From: Sulfuritalea sp.
GTDB taxonomy: Bacteria; Pseudomonadota; Gammaproteobacteria; Burkholderiales; Rhodocyclaceae
DNA: 29,769 nucleotides
Assembly (NCBI GenBank): GCA_016710465.1
Contig: JADJVS010000006.1
Coordinates: 1 to 29,769 of the forward strand
Direction of reading: 5' to 3'
Both the position numbers and the translations under genes were made by a program. Under the pieces are notes generated by a model. The model was not told where the DNA came from. It worked only from the letters and a program-made list of their open reading frames with translations, and made no database searches. Positions within the stretch are counted from its first letter, which is position 1. Each line of letters starts with the position of its first letter. Shown in pieces: positions 7,622 to 15,575 of the stretch.

Positions 7622-8267
7622 CTACGGTGGGCAACAGAGCACGCCGTTGCGAGCGTCATCCATCTTCTGCGCATCGAGTCGCAAATCAGTGAGATTGCAA
7701 GTGAAGTTGTTGAGCGTGTCGCAATAGGTGATGAGTGGTAGGTTTTTACAGGGGAACTGCGTTCGTTCACTTGGCGAGCGAGTACCCTGATACCAGCCAC
7801 ATCCAAACCATTCCACCGCTCCCAGCACCGCCTTGCGCACACTTTGCGACAGACCCGGTCGAGCCTTGCGCCGGAACATCTGCAAAGAAGAAGCCTTTGA
7901 TGGATGCATTGCTGCACTCTGCATCTGTAATTTTGGAACCATCTGCACAGAGCTTGTAGCCGTTTTGACAAAGTGCTGTGGCTACTGTTGTAGTCGGCGA
8001 GAACTTGCCCCGACAAGCCCACACCCCCTGAGTGCCAAGCGGAAAGCCATCCGTGCATGGTTTCAGCATAGACATATCCAACATTCCATCGGAACCGGAG
8101 GCCAGATCGGGCGTCGCTATCCCGTCCTTGGCGCACCAGTCATTCACGCACGTCTGACCTTCTGGGCAAAGCGGTTGATCTACCGAGCATCGCCATACGC
8201 GATCGGCGGACGGCTCAGTAAAACATGCGGTGAGCAGGCACAACAAGGACAGGACAGCGAGCCTCAT
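7622..8267 (-). CDS. Cys-rich lipoprotein, split by an apparent frameshift
   Basis: The protein starts MRLAVLSLLCLLTACFTEP: a short signal peptide with lipobox LTAC, so the mature protein should be lipid-anchored at Cys15. A CPEGQTCVNDWC cluster of the kind common in myxobacterial lipoproteins follows, then further Cys. As given, the frame ends at 7767. The next frame continues without a break as GWYQGTRSPSE, FPCKNLP, FTCNLTDL and ends NGVLCCPP, again Cys-rich and in keeping with the first part. One extra base between about 7800 and 7830 would explain it. An exported lipoprotein inside this operon is compatible with a host-surface or lysis (spanin-like) role, but no family is recognised. Confidence 0.6.
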
Positions 8268-8268
8268 C

Positions 8269-8427
8269 TTACTTCTCCTTGGTGTCCGGCTTCAGCGGCA
8301 CCGGAACTGGGGTTGGTGGACAACACACATCGATCCGAGCCGTCAGTCCATCCAAGTATTGAGCCAAACGACGTGCGCCCGGATCTGAGGTTAGCTTTTT
8401 GACTTCATCAAGTAATGGTGTTGGCAC
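8269..8427 (-). CDS. Small unknown protein with Cys-Cys pair (52 aa)
   Basis: This short frame runs from a GTG at 8427 with GGAGG five bases upstream (GGAGGCGCAAGTG), to a TAA one base before the lipoprotein ATG. The protein reads MPTPLLDEVKKL, then GARRLAQYLDGLTARIDVCC and a Pro-rich PPTPVPVPLKP tail. It would otherwise leave a 140-base gap in a tightly packed operon. No signal peptide or membrane segment; no family recognised. Confidence 0.6.
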   Translation of the reverse strand: MPTPLLDEVKKLTSDPGARRLAQYLDGLTARIDVCCPPTPVPVPLKPDTKEK

Positions 8428-8770
8428 TTGCGCCTCCACTCACGATGATCGAGAAGTCTTGCGAGCTGCCTGTAGGGATTGACTGCTGGCACTGTAGCGT
8501 GAATCCGGTCGATGAGATACCGGAGGCAAAGAGACCCTGACTTCCCACAAGAGAAGGGATGATCGGATTGCCGCTCGAATCCTTCCACTCCGAGGCGAAG
8601 GTGACAGTGACGATGTCAGTCGTGGCGGAAATGTTCCCGGCTCCGGCGGTGATCCGAATCCGCATGGCACGGTCGTTCTTCACAGCACTGGGAACGAAGC
8701 TGACGCTACTGACGTTATTGGCACCGTTCGGAGCCCCGATTACCGGAGTGCCAAGATGCGGATCAGACAC
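8408..8770 (-). CDS. Small beta-rich, structural-looking protein (about 120 aa)
   Basis: I place the start at the GTG at 8770, where GTGTCTGA overlaps the preceding stop by eight bases. The same overlap geometry (ATGTCTGA) joins the genes at 25060/25053. A TTG at 8791 is possible. The sequence is Ser/Thr/Gly/Asn-rich with alternating strands (MRIRITAGAGNI, DIVTVTFASEW, GFTLQCQQSIP, DFSIIVSGGASANTI) and few charges. Such a composition suits a small immunoglobulin-like or jelly-roll structural protein. No named family is recognised. Confidence 0.6.
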   Translation of the reverse strand: MSDPHLGTPVIGAPNGANNVSSVSFVPSAVKNDRAMRIRITAGAGNISATTDIVTVTFASEWKDSSGNPIIPSLVGSQGLFASGISSTGFTLQCQQSIPTGSSQDFSIIVSGGASANTIT

Positions 8771-9341
8771 CGTGGTCGATGGAGGCCCCAAAGACCTTCT
8801 GCCACGCGGCAGCGTACTGCGCGGCGGACAGGTTCAGGGTCGAGAGCACTGACACGAGCTGGTTGGCGGCTCGGTTGATCTGGAGCAGCCCAGCCTGGGT
8901 CGGACTCTTGCTCTGAGCCAAGCCCTCGATGAACGCTCGCACTTCTTGGAACGTCATCGCCAAGAAGGTGCGCGTCATCTCGCCGATCTCGCTCACGCGA
9001 TTTTTGGCGTCATACGTGCCGGTCTTCGGTGGCCAGTTCAGGTCGGACACCGACTCCTCATCGAACGCGGGCCGGGTGAGCTTGGTCGTCGTCGGCAGGA
9101 TTTCCGGTGAAATCTGCGCGGGATTCGCGAGCGCAAGACCAATCTGCGCATCCATCACGATCGGCAAACGGCCCCGAACCTGTTCGCCGGAACTCTTGTA
9201 CGCGGCAATTTGGTCGAGTGCGTCGTTTGCATCCTCGCGATTCTCGCGCAACTTGCGGCGCGTATCGTTGTCGATTCGATCCCAACTGGCGAGTCCTGCG
9301 GCAACGAGTCCCGCCATTGCTGCGGTTGCTTTGCTTTGCAT
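8763..9341 (-). CDS. Unknown protein with hydrophobic N-terminus (192 aa)
   Basis: The ATG at 9341 follows AAGGGGAATCAGACT. The first 18 residues (MQSKATAAMAGLVAAGLA) resemble a weak signal or short membrane anchor. They are followed by a charged helical stretch (DNDTRRKLRENREDANDALDQIAAYK). The middle is mixed, and the last 70 residues are helical (FLAMTFQEVRAFIEGL, NRAANQLVSVLSTLNLSAAQYAAAWQKVFG). It is coupled to the next gene by an eight-base overlap. No domain is recognised; a particle component is plausible from context only. Confidence 0.65.
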   Translation of the reverse strand: MQSKATAAMAGLVAAGLASWDRIDNDTRRKLRENREDANDALDQIAAYKSSGEQVRGRLPIVMDAQIGLALANPAQISPEILPTTTKLTRPAFDEESVSDLNWPPKTGTYDAKNRVSEIGEMTRTFLAMTFQEVRAFIEGLAQSKSPTQAGLLQINRAANQLVSVLSTLNLSAAQYAAAWQKVFGASIDHGV

Positions 9342-9365
9342 AGTCTGATTCCCCTTCAGGTTCGG

Positions 9366-10115
9366 TCAGCGACGACGCCGACTGCGAGAGTTGTTGTCAC
9401 GATTGTTGGAAAACAGCAGACCCAGCCCAAGACCGGCTGCGCCGACTGCGAACAAAGAGCCCGTCGAATCACCGCCCCCAGCACCGCCGCGACCCGAGTA
9501 GCCTTCATACAAGTCGCCAGCGACCCGAGCGACGCCCGCGCCGGTCTGGATGTCGATGGCCGTGAGCTGGTCTTCCAGAAGTGCGGTGCTCGCCTCGGTG
9601 GCATTGCGCTCTGCGATCAAGCACTTCTTCAGGATCGGAATCAGCTCGGCGTACTTGGTGCTGTTGGAGAGCGTTTCCAGCTCCGCCCGAGCGGCCTTGG
9701 AATCGTCCAAGGCGTCTTGCAGTTCATCGAGGGTCCGCCGGACGTTGCGGCCTTGCAGAAAGGCGGCAACGGCTTCGGCGGCATCCGCCCCGGTGCGAAG
9801 CCAGCTCAGTCCGCCACCGCCGCCCCGACCACCGCCGCCTCCGAGCGTTGGAGTGGTGCCCTGTTCCTGCATGGCGTCCCGCCATGCCTTGTCGGCCTTC
9901 AGGAAGTCTGCCTCCGAGGCAAACATCACATCGGCGTTGCCCACGCGGGCTCGGTAGCCACCAGTCTGCACAGCCTGGGTCGACTGGTTCGCCAGCACGA
10001 GCCCGGTCTGCTGCGTGCCGCCGCCCAGGAACGGGTTCCCACCGTCGGGCATCTGCACGTTGATGGTTCCGTCCGGGTTCGTCCCGGTGACTCGAATCGT
10101 TACATCCTTGGCCAT
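9366..10115 (-). CDS. Gly-rich unknown protein with C-terminal membrane segment (249 aa)
   Basis: GGAGGATGTGATCT precedes the ATG. Residues 1-90 start with short strands (DVTIRVTGTNPDGTINVQMPDGG) and a helix. A Gly/Arg hinge (about 90-105) leads into a helical domain (about 110-200: AEAVAAFLQGRNVRRTLDELQDALDDSKAAR and further) with a possible coiled coil. Near the C-terminus a hydrophobic stretch, LFAVGAAGLGLGLLF, is followed by a basic tail ending RSRRRR, which fits a single membrane anchor with the basic end kept in the cytoplasm or bound to DNA. No family is recognised. Confidence 0.65.
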   Translation of the reverse strand: MAKDVTIRVTGTNPDGTINVQMPDGGNPFLGGGTQQTGLVLANQSTQAVQTGGYRARVGNADVMFASEADFLKADKAWRDAMQEQGTTPTLGGGGGRGGGGGLSWLRTGADAAEAVAAFLQGRNVRRTLDELQDALDDSKAARAELETLSNSTKYAELIPILKKCLIAERNATEASTALLEDQLTAIDIQTGAGVARVAGDLYEGYSGRGGAGGGDSTGSLFAVGAAGLGLGLLFSNNRDNNSRSRRRR

Positions 10116-10132
10116 AGATCACATCCTCCGAT

Positions 10133-10173
10133 GGAGAGAACTCTCTCCGTGTTCCTCTCGCGGCGAGCCGCGA
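10133..10173 (-). other. Two adjacent perfect palindromes in the largest intra-operon gap
   Basis: GGAGAGA/TCTCTCC (10133-10148) and TCGCGGC/GCCGCGA (10158-10173), each with a two-base centre, sit in the 90-base gap between the first PLAT gene and the gene at 10115. Neither is followed by a T-tract, so simple termination is unlikely. They could be an RNA processing or stability element, or protein-binding sites. A G-run (about 10181-10186) lies just upstream but is not followed by a start codon. Confidence 0.4.
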
Positions 10174-10205
10174 CGTGAATCCCCCCGCTCCACAAGGAAG
10201 CGGAC

Positions 10206-11177
10206 CTAGTAATAGACAGCCTGCCGCCAGTTCGAGCCGAAGATTTGAGCGAGCAGAGTGGCTGGCAGCGCCCACCCTCGCGACCCGTCCGAAGCCAGCA
10301 CGGCCTTGTCGGCATCAAGCCCGAACTCCGCAGGGCTTCGACCGGCGTAGAGCGTCGACCACCGACCCGGCGTTCCCGCGAGTCCGTAGCCCTCATTCGG
10401 CGCTTCCGTGATCATCACAGAAGCCCCCGGAACCACCGACCAGCGACCCCCATTGTTGATGATGGCACTGGTCATCGGTGCGAGCCGACCGCCCACGATG
10501 CCGAACACCTCGAAGGTGCGGACGGTTCCGGCACCACCGCCTTGTGGCCACTGCGTACCGCTCGGTGGAGTCTGTCCTCCATTCTTCGCAGAGTCGATCT
10601 GCGCCCGCAGCTTGGCCAGCTCCGCTTCCTGCTTGGCCTTCTGAAGCTCAAGCTGCATCTGCCGCTTCTGGCGCTCTAGCTCTTTGCGATACCGGCGTTC
10701 TTCGGCAGCGGCTTCCTTGTCCGCAGCGGCTTCCTCTGCGCTCGCGTCCGCGTCTGCCGTCTCGGCCTCACGCTTCGCAGCGTCTTCCTTCGCTCGACGC
10801 TGCATCTCGTCGTACTGACCGCGATCCGTCAGCTTGAAGACCAAACGAAACGGCTGATTCCCTTTCAGCTCGGAGTTGACCGGAGCCAGCCAGGTTCGAC
10901 CGTCTTCGTCGTTGATGATCTTGGCGTAGTCTACGGTCCAGTCCGGCGAGGCCCCCGAGCCATCGTGTTTCAGGGTGCCTGTCTTCAGGTCGCCAAGGTC
11001 AGCCGTTTCAAACACGCCATGGTTTACGTCGCCCTTCTCCCAATCGTTGTTGGAATCCGGGTCATTCAGCTCCATCTCTTTCATGGAGCCCTTGTCACCG
11101 GCCAGTGACAAGTACGGTGTAGCGTCCGTCCCGGCGTACCATGTCGCGCCAGTGCGGATCTCCCATCTGAACCGCAT
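10206..11177 (-). CDS. PLAT-domain protein A with coiled coil (323 aa)
   Basis: Residues 1-116 are a PLAT/LH2 domain, a beta-sandwich that binds lipids or proteins at membranes. It has GTDATPYLSLAGDK, NDWEKGDVN, ETADLGDL, LKHDGSG..PDW and a closing strand before NQPFRLVF. Residues about 120-200 are a highly charged Ala/Glu/Lys/Arg coiled coil. A Pro/Gly linker leads to a C-terminal domain (about 219-323) that reads TFEVFGIVGGRLAPMTSAIINNGGRW and ends GSNWRQAVYY. GGGGGGGAGAC precedes the ATG. The neighbouring gene (11196-12377) has a second PLAT domain of the same kind. A lipid-contacting structural protein of a membrane-containing particle or surface structure would fit, but that is inference. 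Confidence 0.8.
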   Translation of the reverse strand: MRFRWEIRTGATWYAGTDATPYLSLAGDKGSMKEMELNDPDSNNDWEKGDVNHGVFETADLGDLKTGTLKHDGSGASPDWTVDYAKIINDEDGRTWLAPVNSELKGNQPFRLVFKLTDRGQYDEMQRRAKEDAAKREAETADADASAEEAAADKEAAAEERRYRKELERQKRQMQLELQKAKQEAELAKLRAQIDSAKNGGQTPPSGTQWPQGGGAGTVRTFEVFGIVGGRLAPMTSAIINNGGRWSVVPGASVMITEAPNEGYGLAGTPGRWSTLYAGRSPAEFGLDADKAVLASDGSRGWALPATLLAQIFGSNWRQAVYY

Positions 11178-11195
11178 GTCTCCCCCCCTTTCGTG

Positions 11196-12377
11196 TTAGG
11201 CCCAAATTAGGCCCGTGTCGGACTCATCAGGAGCGTCACCGGGAGACAATCCCTCGGTGGCGTTCCCTTCATCAGAATCGTTTGGTGCGGCTTCGGCGAT
11301 ACGGACCCCCGGATCGCTCGTGGCCGAAAAGCCTTCGTAGGAGTTCCCAGATACACCCTCATCGCTCACAGATATCTGTCCCTCTTGCTCTGGGAGCCGA
11401 CGACCTTCGGCGCTAGCCAGCGTTTGTCCTTCGGCGGGCGAGGTCATCGCCAGGATCTGGTCATCGGTGTAGCCCTGTGCCCGGAGTGCGTCTAGCTGGC
11501 TTTCAGGCATCGGATTCCCAACACTCCCCGCTCCCGCAGACATCGCCAGGATCTGGTCGTCGGTGTAGCCCTGTGCTCTGAGTGCGTCCAGCTCGCTTTC
11601 AGGCATCAGATTTCCTTGCTCATCGCTGTAGCTCGGCTCGCGGACCTTCGGCTGACTTGGGATTTGCTGAGGTGCTCCACGACGAGACTGTTGCGGACGA
11701 GTCGGAGTCTGCGGACGAGTTGGTCGAGTCGGCGTCCGCTGCAAACGCGGCGCGGGCGGCGGCGTCCGCACTGTCTGCTGAGTCTGCGGAACGGGCGGCT
11801 CGAACACGGTCTGCATGGGCTCGCTCATCACGGATTGCAGCGGCTCAGACAACGACACGTTGGTAGTCCGCAACAGCGGGGTCATCGAAGGCTTTGGCGA
11901 TGACCTCTGTTGCGACCGCGCCACGGACCGAGTGCGGAAGTCCTCCTCCCCTGGCTCTAGTCGCGAGGCTCTTGCCTTGGGTGGCCCGACGATGCCGCCG
12001 AGCGACATCAAGCCGTCGCCCGATCCGCTCCGAAGAAAGACCAAGTGATAGGGCTGATTGCGGGTGAGCGTAGTGCTCACCGACGCGATCCAAGTACGGC
12101 CGTCCTCATCGTTTCGGACCTTGACGGATTCCACCGCCCAATCGGAAAACGCGCCAGAGCCGTCGTGCCGGAGCGTGCCCCGAACAATGTCACCGAGGTC
12201 CGCAGACTCGATGAACAGGCTGTTCACATCCCCGCGTTCCCAATCATTGGCGGTGATCGGGTCGTCGATTTCCGCTTCGGCCATCGCGTATTTGTCACCG
12301 GCCAGTGACAAGTACACCCTGGCATCGGTGCCTGCTCCGGTCCGCTCGCTCGTACGGATCTCGATTTGGTATCTCAT
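11196..12377 (-). CDS. PLAT-domain protein B with UBA-like repeats (393 aa)
   Basis: The ATG at 12377 (MRYQIEIRTSERTGAGTDA) lies 7 bases after an eight-G run and matches the PLAT-A start; an upstream extension would run through the preceding gene. Residues 1-115 are PLAT (YLSLAGDK, NDWERGDVN, ESADLGDI, LRHDGSGAFSDW). A Pro/Gln/Thr-rich linker (about 150-265, many TPTRP units) follows. Two near-identical helical repeats, ESELDALRAQGYTDDQILAM and ESQLDALRAQGYTDDQILAM, look like small UBA/CUE-type three-helix motifs. An acidic Ser/Gly tail ends the protein. The RLEPGEEDF segment, the repeat and the GQTL...EGF tail all recur in the next gene (12392-12981), so the two are paralogues, with PLAT added here. 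Confidence 0.75.
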   Translation of the reverse strand: MRYQIEIRTSERTGAGTDARVYLSLAGDKYAMAEAEIDDPITANDWERGDVNSLFIESADLGDIVRGTLRHDGSGAFSDWAVESVKVRNDEDGRTWIASVSTTLTRNQPYHLVFLRSGSGDGLMSLGGIVGPPKARASRLEPGEEDFRTRSVARSQQRSSPKPSMTPLLRTTNVSLSEPLQSVMSEPMQTVFEPPVPQTQQTVRTPPPAPRLQRTPTRPTRPQTPTRPQQSRRGAPQQIPSQPKVREPSYSDEQGNLMPESELDALRAQGYTDDQILAMSAGAGSVGNPMPESQLDALRAQGYTDDQILAMTSPAEGQTLASAEGRRLPEQEGQISVSDEGVSGNSYEGFSATSDPGVRIAEAAPNDSDEGNATEGLSPGDAPDESDTGLIWA

Positions 12378-12391
12378 GGCGTGTCCCCCCC

Positions 12392-12981
12392 CTACGTCTG
12401 ACCCGACCCACCGAAGCCCTTGAGCATTCCGAGCACGCTGCCGAGATTGAAGCCCTCGAATCCGCTTCCGGGCTTGGCCTCCGCACCACTCAAGGTCTGT
12501 CCCTGCTGCTGGGGGACTCTCTGCGCAACGGCACCTGACATCGTCTGCCCCTGCGAAGTGGGTCGCCACCGACCAGCGGCGATTTCGACGATCTCCGCGT
12601 CCGAGTAGCCGAGCTGCGCAAGCTCCTGTCTGACTCCCGGCGGAATCTGGTTCGACTCCTGAGTCTGTCGTGGTGCAGGCTCAACCACCGATTCCCGAAA
12701 TACGGGCGGGCTCTGTGCTTGCGGCTGACTCACCTGCGCGGTCTGATTCCGCTTCTGGAGCGCGTTGTTCCGCGCTGCAAAGTCCTCCGTCTCGGGATTG
12801 AGACGGCTCTGTTTGGGCTCCGCAGTGACTCCCGCCATCCCCAGGATGCCGTCGAGTCCTTTGTCGATCTGCTGCGCTCCTTGGGCTCCTGCCGCGCCTC
12901 CGGTCGCCCCAGCGGCTACTGTGACGACTCCACAGGATGTCCGCTTTCCCTGACAGTCCAATCTGCTTCCAGTCCGGCCAT
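12392..12981 (-). CDS. Paralogue of PLAT-B tail, with one UBA-like repeat; apparent frameshift near the start
   Basis: The long frame carries RLNPETEDFAARN, a Pro/Gln-rich linker, one helical repeat (RQELAQLGYSDAEIVEIAAG) and a tail GQTM...RVPQQQGQTL...GFEGF that parallels the tail of PLAT-B. Its only in-frame starts are TTG codons without a good ribosome binding site. An ATG at 12981 with GAGG seven bases upstream begins MAGLEADWTVR in another frame and ends soon. One missing base near 12945-12950 (a GGGAAA tract) would join it to GKRTSCGVVTVAAGATGGAAGAQGAQQIDKG. I therefore treat the gene as 12392-12981 with a likely indel. Function is unknown; it ends in a Gly-rich hydrophobic segment. Confidence 0.6.
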
Positions 12982-14137
12982 CACACCACCTCAAACTTGG
13001 GGTTTATGGGTTCACCGTAGTCCTGCCGCTCGCTCGTGTAGTCTCCGGCGCGGACCTCGAAGTGCAGATGCGGACCTTTGCCGGTGCCGCTCGTTTTGGC
13101 TTCTGCCACCACTCCGATCAAATCGCCGCGCTTGATCTTCTGCCCCGGCACTACCTTCGCCTCTCCGAGGTGGAGGTAGCGATCCATCTGCTTGCCAACC
13201 TCTACGTCCACCCACAGACCCGCCCGGCGTGCGGCCTCTCGGTCTGAGCCTCTGCCATCGACCACTCGCTTGACTCGGCCCGAGCGTGCCGCCGTGATGG
13301 GGGTTCCGGGTTTGGCAAACAGATCGACTCCCTTGTGGGGTTCGCCTGTTTTGGGGCGGACTTCCATCACTTGATCCCCCACTCGGTTGATCTCAGTGCG
13401 AGCGATGGGCCAAGCGAGCTTTCGCGCTTCATCACGAGCCGCAAAGTCGTGATCTTCAGGACTCATTCTCATTCTGCTCATTTCGTAAAACTCCACGCCG
13501 TCAATGGTCCCGGCAAGGCGCATCGTCTTCTGCCAGTCCGCCCGGATGTCGTCTGCGCTCTTTGTGTAGTGGCGCAGACGCTCCTCCTGTTTGGTGAGAG
13601 GAAGTCCCTGCTTGAGCTTCTCCCGTGCTCGGTCTGCAATCCGAAGCACCTTGTCTTGCTGAGCCGGTTCAAAGAACGCGACCGCTTTTGGAAACTGAGC
13701 CGGATGCAGACCGGCGAGCACCTCGGCTGCAAACTTCCGATGTACTGGCAAGGCGGGCTGCTCGGTGGCGACCGGCCGCACCTTTCCGGGCCATGACTTC
13801 TCGCCCTGGGGGCCGTAGCCTGAGCCCGCTGTAATCCGATCGAACAGTGTCTCGCCGGGCTTGCGAGCATGGAGCTGCGAGCCAATCAGCTCGGCCCAGA
13901 GGGCTCGGCTACCGTTCCCGTTCTCACTCGCCAGCATCCGAGCGGCCGCATCGAGATCGTCCTCTGAGAACTCCGTGCCGGGGGTGCCCCTGGGGTTGGC
14001 TGTAGCAGAGGACCGAACGACGGCTCGGTGGTCGCACGCCTCGACAGCGCAAGCGCCGCCACAAAGCCACCCAGCGTCAGGATGGTGCCACCGATGGCCA
14101 GCGCCGTCAGCGCCGAGTCCGACTTGCGCCGACTCAT
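12981..14137 (-). CDS. Membrane-anchored M23 peptidase (LytM-type) murein hydrolase; apparent frameshift
   Basis: The start at 14137 overlaps the previous stop (ATGA) and gives MSRRKSDSALTALAIGGTILTLGGFVAALALSRR in two contiguous parts, an N-terminal membrane anchor. The frame breaks at a five-G tract (13980-13984). Adding one base joins it to FSEDDLDAAARMLASEN...GETLFDRITAGSGYGPQ, which may be a second wall-hydrolase-like domain (SleB-like at best). The C-terminal 120 residues are an M23 zinc metallopeptidase: HKGVD (first His and Asp ligands), RYLHLG, and HLHFEV (HxH). Corrected length is about 385 residues. M23 enzymes cut peptidoglycan cross-links. In this operon the enzyme could serve particle entry, exit or wall remodelling for assembly. 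Confidence 0.75.
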
Positions 14138-14973
14138 CGGTTCCGCCCCTTTTTGTCTTCGCTCGCCGCCGCTGCAAGCAGCGCCACAAGAGTGACACCC
14201 CCGAGCGCGGCCAGTCCGATGAGCAGATAGGTTTCGGTGCTGGGCAGACTGGGCAGCTTGGCACCCACGTCCTTGGCCAGCTCCACTCCGCCATACCCCT
14301 GCACGGTCCCCCGAAGCTCCGCCAGACGCTGGGCAACTCTGCGCTCTTTGGGAGTCTCTTCCGTCCGCTTCCGTTCTGCTTCCTTTTGCTCACTCTCTGT
14401 CTTTCGCTGCTCGTTCTCTGTCTTGCGCTCGCTCTCTGTCTTGCTGCGCTGCTCCTCCGACTTCGATGCCCGTTCTCGCTCCGCTTGTACTCTCGTCTTC
14501 AATTTCTCGGGCGGAGGGAAGCGCTCGACCATCTTGCCCGACGCGAAACGAAACGCTCGATGGGTCAGCACCAGCTCCAGAATCGTGATCCCACCTTTGC
14601 TGATGGCCGTTGCGAAGTGCTGACCGGCTTCGTCCAGCTCCTTGTCGTTCGTGGCGTTGTAGAAGCCCCAGAACCAGTCCTTCAGCAGCGCATAGAGTTC
14701 ACGGACTCGGTCCCACAGATCCCACAGCCCATAGACCAGCAGCGCGACATTGATGGCAATCCCAATCGGTCCCGATATGACCGTGGCGAGGAACCAACCA
14801 GCGAGTACCAGACACAGACCCCACAGCGTGTGCAGGTTGAGGAGTCCGAGCAGCTCCGCTGTGATCGCGGGCGTCAGGTAGTTCACGCTGCGCAGAAGGG
14901 ACTCCGCAGCGCGATAGGCCACAGCGATGAGCTGCTTTTCCGAGTCTGGTCCCCGATAGAAGGTGTCTTCCAT
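14134..14973 (-). CDS. Membrane protein with charged coiled coil (279 aa)
   Basis: The ATG at 14973 (MEDTFYRG) has AAGG seven bases upstream. Two long hydrophobic segments lie near residues 47-88 (LWGLCLVLAGWFLATVI and GIAINVALLVYGLWDLW). Then comes a conserved-looking AGQHFATAISKGGITILELVL helix. A highly charged stretch (about 165-215) has repeated KTESE/KTENE units. A C-terminal membrane segment, YLLIGLAALGGVTLVALLAAAA, ends in a basic tail. The AGQHFA module recurs in the adjacent 199-aa protein, and I recall similar helices from the membrane regions of polymorphic toxins. No toxin domain is present. Probably a structural or scaffold membrane protein; function unknown. Confidence 0.7.
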   Translation of the reverse strand: MEDTFYRGPDSEKQLIAVAYRAAESLLRSVNYLTPAITAELLGLLNLHTLWGLCLVLAGWFLATVISGPIGIAINVALLVYGLWDLWDRVRELYALLKDWFWGFYNATNDKELDEAGQHFATAISKGGITILELVLTHRAFRFASGKMVERFPPPEKLKTRVQAERERASKSEEQRSKTESERKTENEQRKTESEQKEAERKRTEETPKERRVAQRLAELRGTVQGYGGVELAKDVGAKLPSLPSTETYLLIGLAALGGVTLVALLAAAASEDKKGRNR

Positions 14974-14975
14974 GG

Positions 14976-15575
14976 TCAAGCCTTGAGGATTCTCTTCAGC
15001 AGATCCTCGGAGTATCGCTTCGACAGGAAGGCAACCGTTTCTTCGCTCACGGGAGGCTGCGCGGGTGCGGTCGAAATCGGGGCTCCCTCCGCCTCTGTGA
15101 GTCGCTTCCCTTCGACTGCGGGCGGATTCCTCCGCACGACACGGCCTGGCGCTGCCTGCGAGGCAAACAGACTGCCGGGAAGCGGATAGGAGGCCACGAT
15201 TTGGTCTTGCAGCCGGATAAAAATGCTGTTTTGCAGGGCGGCCTTTAGCTTCGCGATTCCCAGCTCCGAAACCACCGCTGCAAAGCGCTGTCCGCCACTC
15301 TGTAGTCCGGCCTCATCCTCCGCTCGCGAAACCGCAGCCGCGAAACCAGGCAGCGCCTTGACCCCGTTGAAGATCGAGAACAGCATGGGCAGCGCCGCAA
15401 ACGGGCGCAGCTCGGCTTCGATCTCTGGGTCGCGGCCAGTCAGCCACCAGCCCGCAACGGCGATGGCGAGCGTCCACAGTGCCTCTGGACCCGCCTCGGG
15501 GATCTGGACCCCGCTCCGACGCATCGCCAGGATGAGACGCTGCGCCAGCGCGATCAGACGCTGCCTCGGGTTCAT
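14976..15575 (-). CDS. Membrane-associated protein, paralogous module to its neighbour (199 aa)
   Basis: The start overlaps the preceding stop (ATGA at 15575). Residues about 33-45 (LWTLAIAVAGWWL) and about 58-75 (FAALPMLFSIFNGVKALPG) are hydrophobic. Residues about 92-115, GGQRFAAVVSELGIAKLKAAL, align with AGQHFATAISKGGITILELVL of the 279-aa protein. After this both have an aromatic/basic segment and a YPLP or FPPP turn. The remaining 60 residues are Pro/Ala-rich and end in a helix, SEETVAFLSKRYSEDLLKRIL. Tight coupling suggests the two products work together, perhaps as a membrane complex. Confidence 0.7.
   Translation of the reverse strand: MNPRQRLIALAQRLILAMRRSGVQIPEAGPEALWTLAIAVAGWWLTGRDPEIEAELRPFAALPMLFSIFNGVKALPGFAAAVSRAEDEAGLQSGGQRFAAVVSELGIAKLKAALQNSIFIRLQDQIVASYPLPGSLFASQAAPGRVVRRNPPAVEGKRLTEAEGAPISTAPAQPPVSEETVAFLSKRYSEDLLKRILKA

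Noticed and set aside
11091..12315. Identical hairpin TTGTCACCGGCCAGTGACAA in both PLAT genes (11092-11111 and 12292-12311)
   Set aside because: It encodes the same conserved peptide YLSLAGDK at the same place in two paralogous domains, so shared ancestry explains it without a regulatory role.
12981..14393. A 470-residue frame extending the M23 gene upstream to 14393
   Set aside because: Its first 140 residues lie inside the preceding membrane-protein gene and have a low-complexity out-of-frame look; the membrane-anchor start at 14137 plus one indel is far more convincing.
13861..15189. Plus-strand 442-residue open frame
   Set aside because: It is antisense to three well-supported coupled genes; it is open because of high GC and shows a low-complexity Leu/Arg composition.
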